Positions 1 to 7,016 of a DNA stretch of 17,084 bases are shown in pieces (within the stretch, counting starts at the first letter, position 1; each line of letters begins with the position of its first letter). This DNA comes from Porphyromonadaceae bacterium (GTDB lineage: Bacteria; Bacteroidota; Bacteroidia; Bacteroidales; Dysgonomonadaceae), in contig JALHIE010000078.1 in the NCBI GenBank assembly GCA_022840285.1, positions 1 to 17,084 on the forward strand, in the 5' to 3' direction. Position numbers and translations under genes: made by a program. Below the pieces are notes generated by a model. The model searched no databases. It was not told where the DNA came from and worked only from the letters and a program-made list of their open reading frames with translations.

Positions 1-96
1 ATTGTAAACATACTCTCAATCAATAAAAGGAATCACATTTTTCCGACGAACCTGCATTTTTCAGCATTTTGAAAAAATGGGGATTTCGGAGCGGAC

Positions 97-405
97 TCAC
101 TTATAGATATCTTCGTAAAATTTAATGGAAGGAAGTTCTTTATTTTTATGGTATTCAATCAAATAAAGAAATACCTCAATCATATTTTCCGACCGGTTTA
201 TTGCCTCCACAATCTTATTGTTCCTTTCATCGCGCTTGCCGGCCATGTAAGTCAATAAGACCTCCTCCTTATCCCGGAAATTCTCGTAAAGAGTGCGTTT
301 TGAAATGCCTAAAGAAGACGCCAAGTCGTCCATAGAGACGTTTTTAATACCGTACTGGTAAAAAAGAGTACCTGCTTTTATTACTATTCTTTCTTTTAGT
401 GTCAT
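97..405 (-). pseudogene. TetR/AcrR-family regulator, truncated after the DNA-binding domain
   Basis: The reading frame from the ATG at 403-405 encodes about 102 residues. The first 50 or so form a TetR N-terminal helix-turn-helix: MTLKERIV, then VSMDDLASSLGISKRTLYENF, then KEEVLL. Such proteins are dimeric repressors whose larger C-terminal domain binds a ligand; the family usually runs to about 190-200 residues. Here the frame hits a TGA at 97-99 just after FYEDIYK, where family members normally continue into the ligand domain. None of the three frames in the remaining 96 bases resembles that domain. A longer start at 445-447 is rejected because a TAnnTTTG promoter element lies at 425-432, inside that extension. 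Truncation by rearrangement is the simplest reading; sequence error or a genuinely short regulator are alternatives. Its target, often an efflux operon in this family, is not in the window. Confidence 0.7.
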
Positions 406-424
406 CGTATTTAAAAAGACGCCA

Positions 425-456
425 CAAAGGTAATCCGAAAAACTCAAAACATCAAA
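425..456 (-). promoter_or_regulatory. Bacteroidota-type promoter of the TetR gene
   Basis: On the minus strand the -7 element TACCTTTG lies at 432-425 and a TTTG at 456-453 sits 20 bp upstream. This fits the Bacteroidota pattern TTTG-N19-21-TAnnTTTG. Transcription would start near 418, giving a leader of only about a dozen bases before the ATG at 405. The element sits between the end of the LytTR gene and the TetR start, so the TetR gene appears to have its own promoter. Confidence 0.6.
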
Positions 457-497
457 TCGGTTTTCCAGGTTTTAACAAACTTTACAATAAGATCTTG

Positions 498-989
498 TTA
501 CAAGCCCAGCTTTTCCCGAAGCCGTTTATATCCGGAAGCACTGATTTTTATTTTATCGCCGTTGCTCAGGGTGAGCAGTTGATTTTGTTTCTCGTACAAT
601 TCGATGCGCAGTATTTTTACCGTGTTGACCAAATAAGAACGATGCACCCTTACAAACTGCTTCTCAGGCAAATGGAGCTGGAAATACTTCATGGTTTCTT
701 CTTTCAAAAACTTGACGGAATCGGTAAAAATACGCACATAACCGCCTTCGGCCCGGAAATAAACAATTTCTGAAACCTGAATCATGTTTATCTTTTGTCC
801 CGATCTGACAACAATACGTTCGAGCGGTTGGATTTCTTCTGTGCCAATATCGTCTGGTTTCAACAAATCCTCTTCCGTATCCTCATCTACCGGCTGGGGA
901 GAGGCCTCCCTTTCAGCAAGCCTTACCCTGAAAAACTGTACCAACAGGAGATATATGAGAAAAGCAACGAAAGCTTTCAGCGGAAACAT
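498..989 (-). CDS. LytTR DNA-binding regulator, C-terminal half of a split gene
   Basis: This 163-residue frame opens with one hydrophobic helix (about residues 5-20, AFVAFLIYLLLVQFF), then an acidic linker (about 25-55), then a LytTR domain (about 58-163). The domain shows IVYFRAEGGYVRIFT, KFLKEETMKYF and FVRVHRSYLVNTVKI. LytTR domains bind DNA through beta strands, usually at direct repeats. In Bacteroidales the domain is often fused to four membrane helices and encoded beside a LiaF-like protein, as here. This frame holds only the last helix; the first three are in the overlapping upstream frame (913-1275), one base out of register. The ATG at 987-989 lies inside that frame and could allow reinitiation, so a separate product is possible. 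A frameshifted single gene is more likely. Confidence 0.75.
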   Translation of the reverse strand: MFPLKAFVAFLIYLLLVQFFRVRLAEREASPQPVDEDTEEDLLKPDDIGTEEIQPLERIVVRSGQKINMIQVSEIVYFRAEGGYVRIFTDSVKFLKEETMKYFQLHLPEKQFVRVHRSYLVNTVKILRIELYEKQNQLLTLSNGDKIKISASGYKRLREKLGL

Positions 990-1275
990 AACCTAAACCC
1001 GTCCAAATGGTTATGGCTAAGAAACCAAGCGCAATGTAATTGATAAAACGCTGATAAATTTCCAATGTTTCAAAATTCCCGTACTTGACCACTTTCCAGA
1101 GCAGAAAACTCAAACCTGTAAAAAATACCGCATTCATCACCCCGTCCAACATCAATTGATGGAAAGAAAACGTAACAAGCGAACGGAATGCCAACGCCTG
1201 CATAAATGCATAGACGACGCACAGAACAGATATCGTCAATATACGCGATAAATTATTCGGAAGAAAAAAATTCAT
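913..1275 (-). pseudogene. Membrane N-terminal half of the split 2TM-LytTR-type regulator
   Basis: From the ATG at 1273-1275 (MNFFLPNNLSRI) this frame encodes three hydrophobic segments: ILTISVLCVVYAFMQALAF, LMLDGVMNAVFFTGLSFLLW and FINYIALGFLAITIWTGLGY. After GLGY (near 988) it continues with residues that look out of frame (SAESFRCFSHIS) and ends at 913. The expected fourth helix and LytTR domain continue in the 498-989 frame. To join them one base must be skipped, and the usual loop between helices three and four appears to be missing. A small internal deletion that is not a multiple of three would explain both. The ATG lies 13 bp after the stop of the LiaF-like gene, so the two are probably co-transcribed. 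The earlier start at 1308 would overlap that gene and is less likely. Confidence 0.65.
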
Positions 1276-1288
1276 TTTATAAAACGAC

Positions 1289-2059
1289 TTACCGTATTTC
1301 ACAAACACCGAAAACTATCTCGCCATTGATAAGCAACCGGCGAGAAGTATCGTGATTCGCTGATTTTGAGAAATGTTTATTATCCACTCCCCCCAAAACG
1401 GTACTTATCTTAGGCACAACCACCCAATCATCGGGCAGGTACAATTTTATGCCGCCAAATACGGCTTCAACCTGAAGGTACGTATCACCTTCGGGCAGTG
1501 ATGCCCGGCGCAGATCGAGCTCTACTCCCCCAAAGACAACTTCAATTTGTCCTCCCCGGAACACAGGTTCCAGAAAAATATCTTCGATACCGCCGAAAAC
1601 AACTTCCCGTACATAGATACCGTCTGTGCCTTCCATTTTATCAACATTCAAAGGCCGTTGTATATGACCATGACGATGACAACAGGCTTTTTTCCCGAAC
1701 AGTATTTTTAATATAACTCCCGCTCCGACTACTATAAGCAGAACAGGCCAGAAGGTTGCGGTAAAATCTTCGTTAATACCCGGCAGCGCATCAGGATATA
1801 AATGAGCGATACGGGGCAATAGGAAAAAAGCAGCCAGGGCCAACCAGAAAAACAGGGCCAGGTACTCTCTCTTAAAAAGGGCAATAATTGCAAAAACGAC
1901 AAATAAAACAGGCCAGGAAAACACGACGGAACGTAATGCCGGATCGATCCAGCCAAAATTAAAAGCGAGAAACAGCGTTCCCGCTAAAATCAGTAGAAAA
2001 CCGAAAAGACCGCCTTTGGATCTGCCCGAAAAATTCATTTGTTGTTCATTATTTTCCAT
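1289..2059 (-). CDS. LiaF-like membrane protein (cell-wall-active antibiotic response family)
   Basis: This 256-residue protein has four predicted membrane helices at about 17-36, 44-62, 65-83 and 102-121. A soluble C-terminal domain follows from about 145. That domain repeats the motif VFGG (154-157, 175-178, 200-203, with VLGG at 221-224 and VFGV at 249-252), the repeating beta-strand pattern of the LiaF C-terminal domain. In Firmicutes LiaF restrains the LiaSR envelope-stress system. In Bacteroidales similar proteins sit beside LytTR regulators, and here the LytTR gene follows 13 bp downstream. A regulator of envelope stress is therefore inferred, not proven. A Cys/His cluster, CCHRHGH at 126-132, follows the last helix and could bind metal. 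The start at 2059 is favoured because a promoter lies just upstream; Met8 is a weaker alternative. Confidence 0.8.
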   Translation of the reverse strand: MENNEQQMNFSGRSKGGLFGFLLILAGTLFLAFNFGWIDPALRSVVFSWPVLFVVFAIIALFKREYLALFFWLALAAFFLLPRIAHLYPDALPGINEDFTATFWPVLLIVVGAGVILKILFGKKACCHRHGHIQRPLNVDKMEGTDGIYVREVVFGGIEDIFLEPVFRGGQIEVVFGGVELDLRRASLPEGDTYLQVEAVFGGIKLYLPDDWVVVPKISTVLGGVDNKHFSKSANHDTSRRLLINGEIVFGVCEIR

Positions 2060-2087
2060 AAGATATTTTGTTTAAAACTTTTTCACA

Positions 2088-2119
2088 CAAAGATACGTAG
2101 AAAGAGAGGCATCCGGCAA
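2088..2119 (-). promoter_or_regulatory. Promoter of the LiaF-like/LytTR operon
   Basis: On the minus strand TATCTTTG at 2095-2088 matches TAnnTTTG exactly, and a TTG at 2119-2117 lies 21 bp upstream. Transcription would start near 2081 and give a leader of about 20 bases before the ATG at 2059. The -33 half is only a three-base match. Confidence 0.5.
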
Positions 2120-2138
2120 GACAAAATCGATGAAACGA

Positions 2139-2170
2139 GGTATTTTTTCCGACGAATGAAGTAAAATACC
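2139..2170. repeat. Inverted repeat in the divergent spacer, possible operator
   Basis: The arms GGTATTTT (2139-2146) and AAAATACC (2163-2170) are perfect 8-base inverted repeats separated by 16 bases. They lie about 20 bp upstream of the -33 region of the LiaF-like operon promoter, between two divergent transcription units. That position suits a dimeric regulator site. The spacing is long and the arms are AT-rich, so chance is possible. The rest of the 279-bp spacer (2060-2338) shows the two promoters and no gene. Confidence 0.3.
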
Positions 2171-2301
2171 GGATGAATCTTCTGTGGAAAGACACAAAGT
2201 CTGAAATCTTTAACACATTCAAACTGAAATTGAAGAAAAACAGGAGTGGCGCATGACTGAAAATATTTTTCCTGATTTTTCCGTTTCTGCCTAAAAACAG
2301 A

Positions 2302-2309
2302 TACCTTTG
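2302..2309 (+). promoter_or_regulatory. -7 promoter element of the lipoprotein operon
   Basis: TACCTTTG is an exact TAnnTTTG match, with the predicted transcription start near 2316 and a leader of about 23 bases before the ATG at 2339. No convincing TTTG is present at the -33 spacing; only T-rich sequence lies there. It would drive the run from the lipoprotein through ispE and the S9 peptidase. Confidence 0.45.
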
Positions 2310-2338
2310 AAGTTTAATCATCAATTAAATCAATCAAG

Positions 2339-2902
2339 ATGAAACAGAGGACCTCATTTACAACTTTTGCTGTCGTTTTCTCATTCCTGGTATTTTCGGG
2401 CTGCACCGGTAGTTCAGAAAAAGGAACGTTAACGGTCGACAACTTGTTGTCGAATCCCGGAGAATATGTTGGACAACCTGTCACGGTTGAAGGCCTTGCC
2501 ACGCACGTATGTGCCAAAAGCGGCATGAAGCTTTTTTTACAAGGCAGCTCCGATACACAGAGTATTCGTGCAGAGTCGAACAGTACACTGGGAAAATTCA
2601 ACGAAGCGTGCGTAGACAACAAGGTGGTGGTAAAAGGCACATTCGTGGAGGAACGAATTACGGAAACCGATCTTCAGAAAATGGAGCAGGAGATTGTCAA
2701 AAGCACAACCGTTACTCACGGTGAAGGCGGTGAAGGTTGTGAAACCGAACAGAAGGCCGAAGGTGTGGCAGTGGGCAGTTCCGAAATGGATCGCGTAAAT
2801 GAGTTCCGCACACGTTTAGCCGAACGAAAAGCTTCTGAAGGAAAAGATTACCTGTCGTTCTATCATATCGCCGCCGACTCATACAGCATTGTTAAAAAAT
2901 GA
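2339..2902 (+). CDS. OB-fold-like lipoprotein
   Basis: This 187-residue protein begins with a lipoprotein signal: MKQR, a hydrophobic stretch, then FSGC with the lipidated cysteine at 22. It should be exported and membrane-anchored. Residues 32-110 have the pattern of a small OB-fold domain (LLSNPGEYVGQPVTVEGLATHVCAKSG and later VVVKGTFVEERI), as in Bacteroidales lipoproteins of unknown function with a HVC motif. His57, Cys58 and Cys91 lie in this domain. A second Gly/Cys-containing stretch (HGEGGEGC, 127-134) precedes a charged C-terminal region. No catalytic motif is recognised. The stop overlaps the ATG of the next gene by four bases, implying translational coupling to the DUF2461 gene. 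Confidence 0.7.
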   Translation: MKQRTSFTTFAVVFSFLVFSGCTGSSEKGTLTVDNLLSNPGEYVGQPVTVEGLATHVCAKSGMKLFLQGSSDTQSIRAESNSTLGKFNEACVDNKVVVKGTFVEERITETDLQKMEQEIVKSTTVTHGEGGEGCETEQKAEGVAVGSSEMDRVNEFRTRLAERKASEGKDYLSFYHIAADSYSIVKK

Positions 2903-3597
2903 AAGTTGCCCGGCCGTTTTCGGGATTCACGCCCGAAACCATACAGTTTCTGGTCGATCTCAAAGAGAACAACTTTCGCCAATGGTTAGAAGATCACCGT
3001 GAGCTTTACGAGATTGAACTGCTACAACCCTTCCGGGCATTGGTAAACACGCTCTCGCCGGCCATACACAACATAGACTCCTTGTTTGAATTCCGCACGC
3101 ACAAGGTATTATCGCGCATTTACCGCGACATCCGTTTCTCAAAAAACAAAGATCCTTACAACACCTGCCTGTGGATGAGTTTTCAACGCATGGGCACATC
3201 GTGGGAAAATTTTCCGGGTTATTTTATGGAGCTTAACACGGAGCATGTCATGCTGGGTATGGGGCTCTTTGCACCCAAGCGCAAAGTGATGGATGTTTTC
3301 CGGGAGAAGATTGAAGGCGAACCCGGCACTTTTCGGGAACTGGTTCAGAAAGATGTGTTTGGACGAGGTTTTTCGGTTGAAGGCGAAAGTTACAAGAAAC
3401 CTGTCCACAACACCCTGTCCGACTTTTTTCAGCCCTGGATGAACCGGAAAGCTGTTTACGTGATGAAGACGCTTCCCGTTTCGGACGAAAGAATTTACAG
3501 CGATGCGCTCGCTCTTTTGCTTGCCGACGACTTCACTCATCTTGCCGGTCTATACCGGTTGATGGTGGAAGCCCTGGAAGAAATTGCACCTCTATAA
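2899..3597 (+). CDS. DUF2461 family protein
   Basis: This 232-residue soluble protein matches the DUF2461 pattern along its whole length. The N-terminus has FLVDLKENNFRQWLEDHRELYE. The middle has the family signature SRIYRDIRFSKNKDPYNT, followed by GYFMEL and MGLFAPKRKVMDVFRE. The family is widespread and has no established biochemical role, so none is assigned. Length is normal. The ATG overlaps the stop of the lipoprotein gene (ATGA), and ispE starts 10 bp after the stop, so it belongs to the same transcript. The partners give no consistent functional hint. Confidence 0.8.
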   Translation: MKVARPFSGFTPETIQFLVDLKENNFRQWLEDHRELYEIELLQPFRALVNTLSPAIHNIDSLFEFRTHKVLSRIYRDIRFSKNKDPYNTCLWMSFQRMGTSWENFPGYFMELNTEHVMLGMGLFAPKRKVMDVFREKIEGEPGTFRELVQKDVFGRGFSVEGESYKKPVHNTLSDFFQPWMNRKAVYVMKTLPVSDERIYSDALALLLADDFTHLAGLYRLMVEALEEIAPL

Positions 3598-3607
3598 ACA
3601 TACTTGC

Positions 3608-4420
3608 ATGATCTGTTTCCCCAACGCGAAAATAAATTTAGGACTAAACATTATTTCCAGACGTGCCGACGGTTACCACAACCTGGAAACCCTTTTTTAT
3701 CCTATCGGATTAAGGGATGCATTAGAAATCGTTCCGTCAGACCGGGAAGAAGATTTTCGTCTCTTCCAGACAGGAGCAACCATACAGGGAGATAAGGACG
3801 ACAACCTGGTCATAAAGGCCCTGAAACTGATTTCGGAGGAAAAAAAGATCCCCGGCATTGATATTCATTTATTCAAAAAGATCCCTTTCGGGGCAGGGTT
3901 GGGCGGTGGTTCATCGGATGCGGCATTTATGCTGAAATTGCTGAACGACACGTTTTCCCTGGGTTATACCGTACCGGAATTGGAACAAAAAGCGGCGGAA
4001 ATCGGTGCCGATTGCCCGTTTTTTATCAAAAATAAACCGGCTTTTGCAAAAGGGACAGGCAATCTGCTGGAAGAATTGGAATTGGATTTGAGCAACTACT
4101 TTTTCGTATTGGTAAAACCCGATATCACCGTTTCCACAAAAGAGGCTTACTCCCTGATTTCACCTATGCCGCCGGAAATACCGCTTGGAGAGATCATCCA
4201 AAAACCGGTTTCCGAATGGAAAGGATTGCTGAAAAACGATTTTGAGCCGCCTATTTTCAAAAAATATCCCGAAATTTGCAGGATTAAAGAACAATTGTAC
4301 GCCAAAGGCGCAGTATATGCATCCATGTCCGGCTCCGGCTCATCGGTTTACGGCTTTTTTGAGAAAGAGACGGACATAAGGTTCGAGAATTGTTTGGTAT
4401 GGAAAAATAAAGAATTATGA
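3608..4420 (+). CDS. ispE: 4-diphosphocytidyl-2-C-methyl-D-erythritol kinase
   Basis: IspE phosphorylates CDP-methylerythritol at the 2-hydroxyl using ATP, the fourth step of the cytosolic MEP pathway to isoprenoids. This 270-residue protein has the family N-terminus PNAKINLGLNI (catalytic Lys8) and RADGYHNLET. It also has the GHMP-kinase glycine loop PFGAGLGGGSSDAA (93-106), GADCPFF with the catalytic Asp at 135, and the C-terminal SGSGSSVYGFF. The ATG at 3608 is preferred over an in-frame TTG at 3584, because the family begins right before FPNAKINL and the TTG overlaps the preceding gene. The last bases overlap the S9 peptidase start by four (ATGA). All key residues are present, so it should be active. 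Confidence 0.95.
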   Translation: MICFPNAKINLGLNIISRRADGYHNLETLFYPIGLRDALEIVPSDREEDFRLFQTGATIQGDKDDNLVIKALKLISEEKKIPGIDIHLFKKIPFGAGLGGGSSDAAFMLKLLNDTFSLGYTVPELEQKAAEIGADCPFFIKNKPAFAKGTGNLLEELELDLSNYFFVLVKPDITVSTKEAYSLISPMPPEIPLGEIIQKPVSEWKGLLKNDFEPPIFKKYPEICRIKEQLYAKGAVYASMSGSGSSVYGFFEKETDIRFENCLVWKNKEL

Positions 4421-6945
4421 GATATAACCTCCTTCTGATCACACTGAGTGTACTATTGCCGCTTTCAGCGCAAGAGAAATTCATGCCATCCGGCATCCAT
4501 TCATTCGTGCCCATCACTGTTCAGCGACCGGTATTGTTGGACAGCACCGACCTCAAAGACAGCAAATTTTCGGATGAAACGCTGCTCTCCTACTCCATTT
4601 CGTTTCCTGGACAGGAACGATTTACTACACTGTTGGAACCCGATACGGCAGGATTTTTCCACCTTCCGAAGCCGGAGAATGGATACGCGTTCCAGTTGCT
4701 TTCGTTCTTTGTTACCGGTGACCGCTACGGAAAGGGAAAACTAACCGTTACCTCGCCCAACCCGCTCGAACTTTACGTGAACGATGTAAAGCGTGCCACC
4801 AAAACGCAGGTAAACGACAGCCTCCATCAATCGGGGTCGGTTGATGCTTTCCTAAACGGTTTTACAAACAACGCTCGGATCATCATCAAGCTATTGGCAT
4901 CGGCCGAAAACAAAATCGATCCAGCCGTCAAAATCGAACTGAAACCCGACAAAGGAGATTCCCTGTTGAATTTCTCCTTCAACACCATCGACAAACGCCG
5001 CATCTCCATCAACGATATCCTGGAGGGGACGAGGGTAAACAGCTCTTCTGTCTCCCCCAGCGGCAGGTTTGTTTTGCTCAGTTTGAGGGAAACAATAAAA
5101 GGCGGAGAGAACCGTAATTATACCGAGATTTACGATACTCGGCAGAAACGAACCGTTTTGTCGGAGACAGCCAATCGTTCACAACTCAACTGGATGCCTA
5201 AATCCGACATTTTGTATTATGTAGCGGACAACAACGACGGCAGGACAATGTACACGTTCAACCCATTGACTTCGGAAACAAAAATCATTGCTCAACAGCT
5301 TCCAAAAGAAAATTTTCACGTGGCTCCCGACGAAAAATCGATGTTCTACTCGTCCAAAGAGACCCTGTCCGTCACTACGCCTAGTGGACTAAGAAGGCTT
5401 ATCGGTATTGATGACCGCCAGGCCCATTATCGCGACAGGTTCTACCTCTACCGTTATTTTTTTGAAACGGGATTTGCCCAGCAGCTCACTTTCGGAAGGC
5501 AGACCGCTACGTTGAACGACATTACCGATGACGTGAAATACCTGCTTTTCTCTACTTCGGGGGAGGACTTATCGCAGCGCCCTTTCAGCAAAAGCAGCCT
5601 GTATATGCTGAACCTCGAAACAATGGCTGTTGATACCGTCTGGAAAGACCAAACATACACCTATTCGGCGCAGTTTTCTCCCGACGGCAAGCAGTTACTG
5701 ATTCACGGCGCACCCGAAGCTTTCAACGGTATCGGATTGAATGTCAAAGAAGGACAAATCGCCAACAGTTACGACACTCAGTCTTTTATTATGGACCTGG
5801 CAACTCGGCGTGTTGATCCTGTAACGAAAAATTTTGATCCCGCTATCAATGCCCAGGAATGGAACTCTGCGGATCATTCCATCTATTACCGCGTGGAAGA
5901 AGGAGACCGGGCCAACGTGTATCGCTACTCGCCCAAAACCAAGAAGTTCGACAAACTTCCCTTGAAAGAGGATGTTATCCGTTCGTTCAGCATCTCCGGA
6001 AACGGACGGTGGGCCGCTTATACCGGGGTGAGTGTTTCCAATTCCAACAGAAGTTACCTGCTTGACCTGAAAACAAACGAATCTACATTGATTTCCGACC
6101 CATATGCCAAACAACTCAACACCCTAGTCCTGGGCGAAGTGAAGGATTGGAAATTCACCAGTTCTTTTGGCGATGAAATAGAAGGCAGGTACTACCTCCC
6201 TCCCCTCTTCAATCCGAACAGGAAGTATCCACTTATCGTATATTATTACGGAGGCACAAGCCCTACCTCCCGTGGTTTTGAAAGCACTTATCCGTTGCAC
6301 GTTTATGCGGCACAGGACTACGTTGTTTACACGCTGCAACCGAGCGGAACCACCGGATACGGACAGGAATTCTCTGCCCGCCACGTGAATGCCTGGGGCG
6401 ACCAAACGGCTGAAGAAATCATTGAAGGCGTACAAAAATTTGTTGCCGAACACCCGTTTGTAGATGGCACAAAAATTGGGAACATCGGGGCTTCATACGG
6501 CGGATTCATGACACAATACCTGATTACCCGAACCGACATGTTTGCCGCATCGGTTTCTCACGCGGGAATCAGTAACATTACCAGCTATTGGGGCGAAGGG
6601 TATTGGGGATATTCCTACAGCGCGGGAGCAAGTGCGGGCAGTTATCCCTGGAACAATCCGAAGCTTTACACGGAACAAAGCCCGCTCTTCCATGCGGATA
6701 AAATTAAAACCCCGCTGCTACTGTTGCACGGTACCGCCGATACGAATGTCCCCATCGGCGAAAGTATTCAGATGTATACGGCACTGAAGTTGTTGAACAA
6801 GCCGGTGGAATTTATCCAGGTGGAGGGTGAAAATCACGCTATCTACGATTACGATAAACGCATCGCCTGGAACAACGCCATTTACGCGTGGTTCGCCAAG
6901 TGGCTCAAAGGTTTACGCGTGGTTCGCCAAGTGGCTCAAAGGTGA
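4417..6945 (+). CDS. Secreted S9 prolyl oligopeptidase/DPP-IV-like serine peptidase, altered C-terminus
   Basis: Residues 1-18 form a signal peptide ending LLPLSAQ, so the enzyme is exported, probably to the periplasm. About 20-190 is an extra beta-rich region with NPLELYVNDVKRA. About 195-560 looks like the beta-propeller of S9 peptidases. The alpha/beta hydrolase domain fills the rest, with nucleophile Ser693 (GASYGGF), Asp775 (HGTADTNVP) and His807 (GENHAIY). Such enzymes cleave short peptides, often after proline. The 3' end carries a 31-bp tandem duplication (6881-6942) that shifts the frame after AWFAKWLKG and adds LRVVRQVAQR before the stop at 6945. Without it the frame would run to 6982 and end DSRWWDSMFGEK, which fits the family. 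The triad is upstream of the change, so activity may persist. The ATG overlaps the ispE stop. Confidence 0.85.
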   Translation: MRYNLLLITLSVLLPLSAQEKFMPSGIHSFVPITVQRPVLLDSTDLKDSKFSDETLLSYSISFPGQERFTTLLEPDTAGFFHLPKPENGYAFQLLSFFVTGDRYGKGKLTVTSPNPLELYVNDVKRATKTQVNDSLHQSGSVDAFLNGFTNNARIIIKLLASAENKIDPAVKIELKPDKGDSLLNFSFNTIDKRRISINDILEGTRVNSSSVSPSGRFVLLSLRETIKGGENRNYTEIYDTRQKRTVLSETANRSQLNWMPKSDILYYVADNNDGRTMYTFNPLTSETKIIAQQLPKENFHVAPDEKSMFYSSKETLSVTTPSGLRRLIGIDDRQAHYRDRFYLYRYFFETGFAQQLTFGRQTATLNDITDDVKYLLFSTSGEDLSQRPFSKSSLYMLNLETMAVDTVWKDQTYTYSAQFSPDGKQLLIHGAPEAFNGIGLNVKEGQIANSYDTQSFIMDLATRRVDPVTKNFDPAINAQEWNSADHSIYYRVEEGDRANVYRYSPKTKKFDKLPLKEDVIRSFSISGNGRWAAYTGVSVSNSNRSYLLDLKTNESTLISDPYAKQLNTLVLGEVKDWKFTSSFGDEIEGRYYLPPLFNPNRKYPLIVYYYGGTSPTSRGFESTYPLHVYAAQDYVVYTLQPSGTTGYGQEFSARHVNAWGDQTAEEIIEGVQKFVAEHPFVDGTKIGNIGASYGGFMTQYLITRTDMFAASVSHAGISNITSYWGEGYWGYSYSAGASAGSYPWNNPKLYTEQSPLFHADKIKTPLLLLHGTADTNVPIGESIQMYTALKLLNKPVEFIQVEGENHAIYDYDKRIAWNNAIYAWFAKWLKGLRVVRQVAQR
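6881..6942 (+). repeat. 31-bp tandem duplication at the 3' end of the S9 peptidase gene
   Basis: Two identical 31-base units lie head to tail at 6881-6911 and 6912-6942, starting TTTACGCGTGG and ending GGCTCAAAGG. Because 31 is not a multiple of three, the second copy is read in another frame and stops at 6943-6945. In the original register the sequence after the second copy (6944-6982) still encodes DSRWWDSMFGEK and a TAG. That makes a recent duplication the simplest explanation. Confidence 0.95.
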
Positions 6946-7016
6946 TTCACGTTGGTGGGACTCGATGTTCGGAGAGAAATAGATTTATAAAGCTAATGTG
7001 AAGAATCTAAATAAAG

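Noticed and set aside
38..2156. The 13-mer TTTTTCCGACGAA occurs at 38-50 and 2144-2156, near the TetR end and the LiaF-like operon promoter.
   Set aside because: A few 13-base matches are expected by chance in 17 kb, and nothing beyond the 13 bases is shared.
2049..2324. A 91-residue minus-strand open frame across the divergent spacer.
   Set aside because: Its composition is low-complexity (Phe, Lys, Ser rich), it overlaps the LiaF-like start, and it runs over both promoters.
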